A stretch of 10,624 nucleotides of DNA from Desulfovibrio sp. UBA2564 (GTDB lineage: Bacteria; Desulfobacterota; Desulfovibrionia; Desulfovibrionales; Desulfovibrionaceae). Shown here one piece after another: positions 1 through 4,846 of the stretch (the stretch's first letter is position 1; every line of letters starts with the position of its first letter). The DNA lies in assembly GCA_002340305.1 (NCBI GenBank), contig DDLU01000229.1:1-10624 (forward strand). The letters are read 5' to 3'. The notes under the pieces are model-generated. The model saw nothing but the letters and a program-made list of their open reading frames with translations. It was not told the origin of the DNA and searched no databases. Made by a program: the position numbers and the translations under genes.

Positions 1-273
1 AAGCGAACCTAGCGGTGGTTTCCCGAGCCGCGCGGAGGGCCTATTCGGCATTGCTCCTGGTGGGGCTTGCCGTGCCGCCTTTGTTGCCAAAAGCGCGGTG
101 GGCTCTTACCCCACCGTTTCACCCTTACTCCGGTGAATAAACACCGGGGCGGTCTGTTCTCTGTGGCACTTTCCCGGAATCACTTCCGCTGGGAGTTACC
201 CAGCGTCCTGCCCTTCGGAGCCCGGACTTTCCTCCCCGGCATAAATACCGCGGCGATGATCCGTCCAACTCCT
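1..273 (-). ncRNA. rnpB: RNase P RNA, bacterial class A, 3' part cut by window edge
   Basis: This is the catalytic RNA of ribonuclease P, which removes the 5' leader from tRNA precursors. Read on the minus strand, the hallmark GAGGAAAGTCCGGGCTCC lies at 217-234. It is followed by the GGGTAACTCCC hairpin region, the GTGCCACAGAGAACAGACCGCC-like core (conserved CACAGA..ACAGACCGCC) around 145-170, and AAGGGTGAAACGGTGGGGTAAGAGCCCACC-like core bases at about 98-128. A GGCAACAAAGGCGGCACGGCAAGCC-type segment lies at about 64-88. These occur in the order expected of class A RNAs. The 5' end is placed near 273, where GGAGTTGG would be the 5' strand of P1, but the exact end is not visible. The 3' end, including the partner strand of P1, lies left of position 1. 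No clear promoter was found. The RNA starts about 65 bases after the stop of the zinc-ribbon gene, on the same strand. Confidence 0.95.
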
Positions 274-290
274 GAAAATAAACCTTTTGA

Positions 291-329
291 TAAAAAAGGA
301 TAAGCCCCCGGCAATGAAACCGAAGGCTT
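291..329 (-). terminator. Probable terminator after the zinc-ribbon gene
   Basis: A hairpin with arms 302-306 and 325-329 (AAGCC/GGCTT on the plus strand) continues through a 2x2 internal loop into CGG/CCG at 309-311 and 320-322, with an 8-base loop. On the minus strand it is followed within about 5 bases by a run of six T (292-297). It lies just after the stop codon of the zinc-ribbon gene and just before rnpB, where a terminator separating the two transcripts would be expected. The internal loop makes it weaker than the other terminators in the window. Confidence 0.5.
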
Positions 330-336
330 TAAAAAA

Positions 337-1092
337 CTATTTTTCGTCTTTCTGGAGAGCTTTAGGCTTTGCAGCTTCGGGAATGTGCGCAATCCAGTAG
401 ATGAGACGCTGGCAGTTGGGGCAGCTGAGAATCTGCTTGCCTTCCTGCAGCACGTTATATTCCTGCGGGGGAATCATGATGTTGCAGCCGGTGCATACCG
501 CGTCTTCAACCGGAACGATGACCGGATGGGAAAGACGGGAACGGATGAATTCGTAGCGACCGAGGATTGGCTTGGGTACAACGTCACCAGCCTTGTTGCG
601 GCACTTGGTGAGTTTGTCCAGATCGCTGTTGGCAGCATCAAGCTTCTCTTTAAGACCGGCACGTTTTTCGTCCAGCTCTTCATCAAGTTCTTTGATCTTA
701 CCTTCAATATCCGCCATACCTTCAGTCTGGCGCTCGGTTTCTTCAAGAACGGTAATTTTTTCTTCTTCGCGAAGTCTATTCAGCTTTTCAAGGCTGTCCA
801 TCTCGCGCATCATGGCGTGGTATTCCTTGGTGGTACCAACCAGCATCAGCTTACTCTTGCTCTTTTTAACCTTAACGGCATCTTCTTCGATTTCGGTTTC
901 GAGCTTTTTCTTCTGCTCAGCAAGCAGGTCGAGCTTTTCTGTCAGCTGCTGTTTGCGTTTTTCAAGGGATTCCTTGCGGGATTCCAGAGCAGCCACATCT
1001 TTGGGTGCCTGATCGATTTCCGCTTCAAGAAGGATAATTTCGTCATCAACCTTCTGCAAAACAACAAGCTGTTCTATCTGCTTTTCATACAT
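337..1092 (-). CDS. Coiled-coil zinc-ribbon protein (CdsZ/FlgZ-like, zf-RING_7 family)
   Basis: This 251-residue cytoplasmic protein has two visible parts. Residues of about 10 to 175 form a long, strongly charged coiled coil rich in E, K and L. The C-terminal part is a C4 zinc ribbon with CTGC at 200-203 and CPNC at 224-227. This matches the family that includes Chlamydia CdsZ and Helicobacter HP0958 (FlgZ), in which the helical hairpin carries a zinc ribbon. Known members have been linked to sigma-54 stability, flagellar mRNA and type III secretion, but no single function holds across the family. The ATG start is preceded by AAAAGGGGA at suitable spacing. The gene lies 127 bases downstream of the Nif3-like gene on the same strand, a pairing I recall from many bacteria. 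A tail of about 15 residues rich in K and A follows the zinc ribbon. Family assignment is firm; role is unknown. Confidence 0.9.
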   Translation of the reverse strand: MYEKQIEQLVVLQKVDDEIILLEAEIDQAPKDVAALESRKESLEKRKQQLTEKLDLLAEQKKKLETEIEEDAVKVKKSKSKLMLVGTTKEYHAMMREMDSLEKLNRLREEEKITVLEETERQTEGMADIEGKIKELDEELDEKRAGLKEKLDAANSDLDKLTKCRNKAGDVVPKPILGRYEFIRSRLSHPVIVPVEDAVCTGCNIMIPPQEYNVLQEGKQILSCPNCQRLIYWIAHIPEAAKPKALQKDEK

Positions 1093-1159
1093 TATGGGGT
1101 CCCCTTTTGCGGACGGCCTTTATTCGGCATCCGCCACATCGATGTTCGGAAACTTAAAT

Positions 1160-1188
1160 ACAGTCCCGTAAGGCCTCTACGGTCCTGT
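1160..1188 (-). promoter_or_regulatory. Symmetric hairpin with tandem GA/GA internal loop
   Basis: On the minus strand the element reads ACAG-GA-CCGTA-(7-base loop)-TACGG-GA-CTGT. Outer arms (1160-1163/1185-1188) and inner arms (1166-1170/1178-1182) are fully complementary, with a symmetric GA/GA internal loop between them. Tandem GA pairs can form sheared pairs in RNA. It lies 31 bases after the stop of the Nif3-like gene and about 70 bases before the zinc-ribbon start. No T run follows on the minus strand, so it is not a standard intrinsic terminator. It may protect or process the message, or act as a weak or Rho-assisted stop. A palindrome TGTCATGACA (1200-1209) sits beside it. Confidence 0.45.
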
Positions 1189-1219
1189 TAATTCTCTTTT
1201 GTCATGACAGCCCGATATT

Positions 1220-2041
1220 TCAGGGCCTGCGCACGCCTTCCCCCTGCACATGATAGGCAAAAGGATCGCGTCCGCGGAAAAATTTCACTTCCACTTCTTT
1301 TCCAAGCTCTTCTCCGAGAAGAACGGAAAAACGGCGCATCATCTCTTCTTCCAGAGAAAAATGCCCCACATCAAGCACCGCGCCCACACTTTCCTGTGCA
1401 GGATGGTACTTAACATCCCCGGTGATAAACACATCCGCTCCAAGACCGAAGGCCTTGTCCATGAACGAAGATCCTGAACCGGGACACATGGCAACACAGC
1501 CGACCTTTTCAGGCTCCGGTCCGCAAAGGGCCACGACCCTGCAACCGGAAAGCTGTGAAACACGCTCAACAAATTCCTCGAAAACAACCGGAGTGGAATA
1601 CTCACCGATACAACCGTATCCAAGTATATCACCGGACTCGTTTTCCGCAACCTGCTCCAGCACACGCAGATTCTCAAGCTCCAGCTCATGTCCAAGCCAG
1701 GAAACCGCGCCCTTGAACTGCACATCCAAAGAGGTGTGCGAAGCAAAAAGGGTCGCATCCGCGCAAAAGACCTGCTTCATTACACTATGAAACCAGTCCA
1801 GCTTTGCAGGAAGCTTTGCTTCAATAGCCAGCGGATGGTGGGTCAGGATAAACTGTGCCCCCCATTCAAGGGCAGAAGAAACAACCTGCGGCAGGGGGTC
1901 AAGGGCAACTGCAACCTTAGTCACATCCCTTTCCGGTCCCGCGATTTGAACACCGCAATTATCCCACGAGGCTGCAAAGCCCGAAGGAACAAGTGACTCG
2001 ATTCTACTGATAACTTCTGTTGTTTTCATAACGGCCACCAT
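1220..2041 (-). CDS. Nif3-like dinuclear metal center protein (YbgI/YqfO family)
   Basis: A 273-residue member of the Nif3 family, whose proteins form hexameric rings with a two-metal site. The family is often annotated as GTP cyclohydrolase I type 2 homologue, although the physiological reaction is not settled. Visible family motifs are SWDNCGVQ (25-32), LTHHP (66-70, with ligands H68 and H69), ASHTSLD (100-106), GYGCIGE (141-147), FITGDVKYH (205-213) and GHFSLE (226-231), in which H227 and E231 complete the metal site. The length fits the short form without the central CutA-like insert found in the 370-residue homologues. Two ATG starts are possible. The one used has GAGG four bases upstream. 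The second (codon 5, base 2029) has a weaker GGTGG and fits the usual family N terminus (MKxxEII..), giving 269 residues. It is transcribed toward the zinc-ribbon gene. The upstream gap to the tRNA terminator (2042-2139) has TTGACA- and TTGAAT-like boxes but no convincing -10. Confidence 0.93.
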   Translation of the reverse strand: MVAVMKTTEVISRIESLVPSGFAASWDNCGVQIAGPERDVTKVAVALDPLPQVVSSALEWGAQFILTHHPLAIEAKLPAKLDWFHSVMKQVFCADATLFASHTSLDVQFKGAVSWLGHELELENLRVLEQVAENESGDILGYGCIGEYSTPVVFEEFVERVSQLSGCRVVALCGPEPEKVGCVAMCPGSGSSFMDKAFGLGADVFITGDVKYHPAQESVGAVLDVGHFSLEEEMMRRFSVLLGEELGKEVEVKFFRGRDPFAYHVQGEGVRRP

Positions 2042-2128
2042 TTATCCTCTGTGCGGCTGCTCAGTGCCACTAAAGGAAGATGTTCAATTATTTCCGCTCG
2101 TAATCAAATTCAACATGTCAAAATGCAA

Positions 2129-2167
2129 TAAAATAATATGCTCCCGCAAAGGATTTCCTCCGGGAGC
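2129..2167 (-). terminator. Terminator of the tRNA transcript
   Basis: Perfect 7-bp arms GCTCCCG (2140-2146) and CGGGAGC (2161-2167) enclose a 14-base loop that can fold further through AGG/CCT. On the minus strand it is followed by ATATTATTTTATTG, a T-rich but interrupted tail. It lies 73 bases after the 3' end of the tRNA and ahead of the Nif3-like gene, as expected for the end of a single-tRNA transcript. Confidence 0.65.
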
Positions 2168-2239
2168 ACAACTGCTTTCAATAGTTAGAAAGCATAAAGA
2201 ATCTGGATTGTATTTTGATATGTATCCATATGAAATAAG

Positions 2240-2315
2240 TGGTGGGCCAACCAGGATTCGAACCTGGGACCATCCGGTTATGAGCCGGGGGCTCTGCCAA
2301 CTGAGCTATTGGCCC
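2240..2315 (-). tRNA. tRNA with anticodon CAT, probably elongator tRNA-Met
   Basis: A complete 76-base cloverleaf on the minus strand. The acceptor stem GGGCCAA/TTGGCCC is perfectly paired, the D stem is GCTC/GAGC, the T arm is CCAGG-TTCGAAT-CCTGG, the discriminator base is A, and CCA is encoded at 2240-2242. The anticodon loop CTCATAA places CAT at 2282-2280. The anticodon stem has four good pairs and a C-A mismatch at 27-43. The 5' end lacks the unpaired C1 of an initiator tRNA and starts G-C, so it is not formyl-methionine initiator. The remaining choice is elongator Met or the Ile tRNA whose C34 is changed to lysidine. Overall similarity to elongator Met, from memory, favours Met. Confidence 0.93.
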
Positions 2316-2336
2316 TTTTCGCCAAGCGAGTCGAGC

Positions 2337-2366
2337 TTAATAGCTCAACATTCACCACCTTGTCAA
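2337..2366 (-). promoter_or_regulatory. Sigma-70 promoter of the tRNA gene
   Basis: On the minus strand TTGACA (2366-2361) is separated by 18 bases from TATTAA (2342-2337), which predicts a start about 15 bases before the mature tRNA 5' end. The -35 box is a perfect consensus. A GC-rich segment (CTCGACTCGC) follows the -10 box, resembling a discriminator of stable RNA promoters. The rest of the gap back to the rfaE2 stop (2367-2468) is AT-rich. I see no gene and no clear terminator for rfaE2 in it. Confidence 0.75.
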
Positions 2367-2468
2367 GGGCAAACAAAACACAAATTTTCAAACAAGAGAA
2401 TAACATCTAGCATAAAATTTAAGTATTTAAAACCGAAACACATGCTGCAATACCACAAGGAGCCGATG

Positions 2469-2969
2469 CTACTCGATTTCGTTGTCGCGGATATACCTGA
2501 TCACTCCGGTGGTGGAATATCCGGGTAAAAGCGGCAGAGACAAGACTTCACCGCCACATCCCTCAACAATATCCCGGCCCACAATATTATCAACAGACCA
2601 GTCACCGCCTTTGATCAGAACATCCGGCTGAACCTTATTGATCAGGCTATAGGGAGTGTCTTCGTCAAAGAAAATCACATAATCAACGCAGGCCAGTCCG
2701 GCAAGTACAAAAGCACGCTGCTGCTGCCCAGTAACCGGACGCTTTTCACCTTTGATAGAACGTACGGATTTATCGCTGTTCAGCCCCAGCACGAGCAGAT
2801 CACCCTGCCCGCGGGCACGGGAAAGCAAATCCACGTGTCCGGCATGCAGGATATCAAAACAACCGTTAGTGAAAATAATCTTCTTGCCGCCAAGATCACC
2901 CTTGATCTTTGCAAATTCATCAGCAGAGAGTATCTTGGGGCTGTTCAGGTCAATATTTAATTCAGACAA
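2469..2969 (-). CDS. rfaE2: D-glycero-beta-D-manno-heptose 1-phosphate adenylyltransferase
   Basis: This enzyme transfers AMP from ATP to heptose 1-phosphate, giving ADP-heptose for the lipopolysaccharide inner core; it acts in the cytoplasm. The protein is a single cytidylyltransferase-like nucleotidyltransferase domain. It shows TNGCFDILHAGHV (34-46, with the HxGH signature H42 to H45), then LVLGLNSDKSVRSIKG, DVLIKGGDWS, and GYSTTGVI near the C terminus, which is typical of RfaE domain II. At 166 residues it is the stand-alone form. In E. coli the same domain is fused behind a sugar kinase in HldE, so the kinase must be encoded elsewhere here. The start chosen is TTG at 2969, because GGAG lies nine bases before it. 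A longer frame reaching TTG at 2984 (171 residues) has no ribosome site. It begins 58 bases after the membrane protein gene and may be read from that transcript. Confidence 0.9.
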   Translation of the reverse strand: MSELNIDLNSPKILSADEFAKIKGDLGGKKIIFTNGCFDILHAGHVDLLSRARGQGDLLVLGLNSDKSVRSIKGEKRPVTGQQQRAFVLAGLACVDYVIFFDEDTPYSLINKVQPDVLIKGGDWSVDNIVGRDIVEGCGGEVLSLPLLPGYSTTGVIRYIRDNEIE

Positions 2970-2978
2970 AATTAATAT

Positions 2979-2982
2979 CTCC
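2979..2982 (-). promoter_or_regulatory. Ribosome binding site deciding the rfaE2 start
   Basis: GGAG on the minus strand lies nine bases before TTG at 2969-2967. The upstream in-frame TTG (2984-2982) overlaps this site and has no purine-rich stretch of its own, so the shorter start is preferred. Confidence 0.6.
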
Positions 2983-3027
2983 AAGGGAATTCATGCAAAC
3001 CGTATGAGAACGCAAAAACTGCAAATA

Positions 3028-3420
3028 TCATTTAAATAACCGGGCGACGCTTGCTAATTTAGAAATATTATCTAACAAATTATGTTCATCTATTCCGTTT
3101 GATTCATGCTTCCGAGCACGGAAAGTCGAAAGAAGAAGCACAACAAACAACGCTGTAGGAATTGCTCCCGTAAATACAACCAGACATAAAGCATAAGGGG
3201 TGTATTTAATCAGTGGTGTGAGATGCTCTGGATAAAGGATCAAAAAAGCAAAAACAGTATAAAAAAAGAATATAATGGCTAATGCAGCACGAAAAACCCA
3301 AGTTCTGAACTCTAAACGGGACTCTTCAATCCTGATACCGATATTGCGTAAACCAACAGCACCGTCAGGGACAACCCCGGAAGCCATGTCAAATTTACTT
3401 CCTTTGCAATCCTCTTGCAT
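3028..3420 (-). CDS. Small two-helix membrane protein, unknown function
   Basis: A 130-residue protein that I do not recognise. It has a soluble N-terminal stretch of about 40 residues, a first hydrophobic helix at about 44-63 (rich in F and I), a short linker YPEHLTPLIKY, a second helix at about 74-98, a basic RARKH motif at once after it, and a C-terminal tail of about 30 residues. The positive charges after helix 2 suggest both termini are in the cytoplasm. No catalytic motif or signal peptide is visible. The ATG start has AGGA overlapping the end of the preceding ImmA/IrrE gene, whose stop lies 7 bases upstream, so the two are almost certainly cotranscribed and perhaps translationally coupled. 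The gene is clearly AT-rich compared with its neighbours (one 60-base line inside it is 30% G+C), which hints at recent acquisition. It could be a membrane partner, effector or target of the peptidase. Confidence 0.75.
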   Translation of the reverse strand: MQEDCKGSKFDMASGVVPDGAVGLRNIGIRIEESRLEFRTWVFRAALAIIFFFYTVFAFLILYPEHLTPLIKYTPYALCLVVFTGAIPTALFVVLLLSTFRARKHESNGIDEHNLLDNISKLASVARLFK

Positions 3421-3427
3421 CTATTTC

Positions 3428-3904
3428 CTAAATCCCAAGTTTTTTGAGTCTGATATTCATAGCCACGGTAGAAACATTAAAACTATCAGCCAAACGTTGA
3501 AGAGTGTTTACCCCTTGGGAAATCAGATAGCTAACGGCCTCAGCAGGCATCAGCAATTCTGCAGCAAAATTATTTGCTGCGACCTCATATATGTCATAAT
3601 TATCAATCGAAAAATTCTGTGCTTCATCTCGATGGCGAGGACCATGGCGCAAAACATAATGTCCTAATTCATGCGCAACAGTAAACCGCTGCCTAACGGG
3701 GGCTTCTGTCGCATTGTATCTTATCACAGGGCAACCACTTTCCAGTGTAAATTCGCCACTTAAAGGCTGTCCCGCATTATTGGTGATTTCCCCAAAAGAC
3801 TGTTCTACACGCACGCCTAAACCAGCAGCAATACGGACAGGATCAACAGGCAGTCTCCCATCCCAATATTCTTTAAGAATTGTTTTTGCACTCTGAATAG
3901 GCAT
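3428..3904 (-). CDS. ImmA/IrrE family metallo-endopeptidase
   Basis: A predicted zinc peptidase of the ImmA/IrrE (COG2856) family, whose known members cleave or trigger cleavage of XRE-type or DdrO-type repressors. Counted from the ATG, the zinc motif HELGH is at 78-82, within RFTVAHELGHYVLRHG. The likely third ligand E107 is in EVAANNFAAELLMP, the second family signature. The C-terminal LQRLADSFNVSTVAMNIRLKKLGI segment looks like the small helical, HTH-like tail common in this family. The N-terminal AKTILKEYWDGRLPVDPVRIAAGLGV is also typical. No XRE DNA-binding domain is fused to it and no repressor gene sits beside it. The ATG at 3904 has GGTGG eight bases upstream. An in-frame GTG at 3916 would add four residues but has poor ribosome-site spacing. 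It is first in a two-gene unit with the membrane protein gene. Confidence 0.88.
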   Translation of the reverse strand: MPIQSAKTILKEYWDGRLPVDPVRIAAGLGVRVEQSFGEITNNAGQPLSGEFTLESGCPVIRYNATEAPVRQRFTVAHELGHYVLRHGPRHRDEAQNFSIDNYDIYEVAANNFAAELLMPAEAVSYLISQGVNTLQRLADSFNVSTVAMNIRLKKLGI

Positions 3905-3932
3905 TTCACTGTCCACCCTTTAAAAAATATTA

Positions 3933-3950
3933 ATATTACAGTTGTAATAT
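3933..3950. promoter_or_regulatory. 18-base palindrome, candidate operator over the -10 box
   Basis: ATATTACA-GT-TGTAATAT is a perfect inverted repeat with 8-base arms and a 2-base centre. It overlaps the -10 box (3946-3951) and the expected start point of the ImmA/IrrE promoter, the position where a bound dimer would block RNA polymerase. The core TACA-N2-TGTA is the same as the consensus known for BlaI/MecI/CopY-type repressors, but an AT-rich XRE-type site would look similar. A second 12-base palindrome, AATATTAATATT (3926-3937), overlaps its left side. Confidence 0.6.
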
Positions 3951-3974
3951 AACTGCGCTACAAACAAAGTCAAG
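3946..3974 (-). promoter_or_regulatory. Sigma-70 promoter of the peptidase/membrane protein pair
   Basis: On the minus strand CTTGAC (3974-3969) is followed 17 bases later by TATATT (3951-3946). Read as TTGACT the spacer is 16. Transcription would begin near 3939, inside the palindrome, leaving an AT-rich leader of about 35 bases before the ATG. It lies downstream of the ykgJ-like gene's terminator, so the pair is an independent transcription unit. Confidence 0.65.
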
Positions 3975-3983
3975 GACAATGTT

Positions 3984-4029
3984 AAATAAAACTAAACAAA
4001 ACCCCGTTTATCACCAAAGACAAACGGGG
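3984..4029 (-). terminator. Strong terminator after the YkgJ-like gene
   Basis: Perfect 8-bp arms CCCCGTTT (4002-4009) and AAACGGGG (4022-4029) with a 12-base loop. On the minus strand the stem is followed by TTTTGTTTAGTTTTATTT, a long T-rich tail. It lies 26 bases after the stop of the YkgJ-like gene and isolates it from the downstream peptidase unit. Confidence 0.85.
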
Positions 4030-4055
4030 CCAAAATAACAAACTAAAAAAGATCC

Positions 4056-4826
4056 TTATTTCTTAGGCTGTAAATTCTCAGAAGAACCAAACACGATCAG
4101 TTCCACCCAGTCGAGGGCGAAGCTGAGACATTCTTCCTCGTCACCCAGAATCGCCTGCTGGCGTTCTTCTGAAAGATCCAGACGGGAGAAAACATTCATA
4201 TCCTTGATGAAATTCATGAAGTTATCCACCTGATAAAGAGCAAGGAAAACCATATTCAGCTTACGCTCATCAAGGGTAACACCAGCCTGACGGGCGCGGT
4301 TCATGATGCGCATGTAGCGGTCATTGATTTCGTTGTAAGGCTCAAGCCCCTGATCTTTCAGCCATTCATCACTCGTCCATGCCTTGTCTTCTTCAAATCC
4401 ACGACAGTGCGGTTCCTGCACGATGAAAAACTGCTCGATGGTCTCGCCATTTTCACCCATACGGGAAGCACGGCCGAGAGGATAGGTACGGCAGGCACCG
4501 GGACGGTTTTCGTAGATGGAACAGCCTTCTTCACGCACGAAAGGACAGCTGCGCTTGGCATTGTCGAGCATGCGCAGCTTGCACATAGGAAATCCGGTGC
4601 CGGGAGTACGGGTGATGTCCGCGTGGTTGTGGATAAACTTCTTGCTGTCGTGTCCCAGACCTTTGCGCAGACGCAATACGTCATAAGGAGTGAGCATCAG
4701 ATTGAGATCACCGCAACAGGCGTTGAAGCAGCGAACCCCGGGATGGCAGGCAAAACCAAAAGTTTTACCGGGTTCCAGTTCGGGCAGGTTATTCAGAAAT
4801 TCTTGGGTCTGATCGTGGTCGGACAT
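4056..4826 (-). CDS. YkgJ family cysteine-cluster protein
   Basis: A 256-residue soluble protein of the CxxCxxCC / YkgJ family (PF03692), predicted to bind iron-sulfur or zinc. No reaction is established for the family. The N-terminal half carries nine cysteines: C27, C33, C37 and C38 in ACHPGVRCFNACCGD, then C82, C94, C102 and C112 (CPFVREEGCSIYENRPGACRTYP), and C141 (PHCRGF). The stretch CSIYENRPGACRTYPL is the most typical family signature. The C-terminal 100 residues are helical and acidic, without a motif I can name. ATG is preceded by GGGAGAG at good spacing. The start lies only 20 bases after the stop of the glycosyltransferase, so the two share a message. A link to glycan synthesis is suggested by position alone. 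Homologues occur in many contexts. Confidence 0.88.
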   Translation of the reverse strand: MSDHDQTQEFLNNLPELEPGKTFGFACHPGVRCFNACCGDLNLMLTPYDVLRLRKGLGHDSKKFIHNHADITRTPGTGFPMCKLRMLDNAKRSCPFVREEGCSIYENRPGACRTYPLGRASRMGENGETIEQFFIVQEPHCRGFEEDKAWTSDEWLKDQGLEPYNEINDRYMRIMNRARQAGVTLDERKLNMVFLALYQVDNFMNFIKDMNVFSRLDLSEERQQAILGDEEECLSFALDWVELIVFGSSENLQPKK

Positions 4827-4846
4827 TGCTCTCTCCCTGTATTTAA

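Noticed and set aside
67..392. Short frames on both strands at the left edge (67-303 plus, 180-392 minus)
   Set aside because: They lie over conserved RNase P RNA core sequence and the terminator next to it, which explains the region without any protein.
385..1191. A 268-codon open frame on the plus strand, antisense to the zinc-ribbon gene
   Set aside because: Its predicted protein is a reverse-strand image of the coiled coil (runs of F and L opposite K and E codons), has no family motif, and the opposite strand carries an intact CxxC zinc ribbon with a ribosome site.
2042..2139. Possible promoter of the Nif3-like gene (TTGACA or TTGAAT on the minus strand)
   Set aside because: Good -35-like boxes exist, but no -10 box at 16-18 bases is convincing (best is TAATTG), so it is not listed as a feature.
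2240..2315. The tRNA 3' end as an attachment site for an integrated element
   Set aside because: No integrase gene, no second copy of the tRNA 3' end in the window, and housekeeping genes flank it on both sides.
3028..3904. Reading the peptidase/membrane pair as a remnant prophage
   Set aside because: No phage structural, replication or integrase genes are nearby and both genes are intact, so a small accessory unit is the better description.
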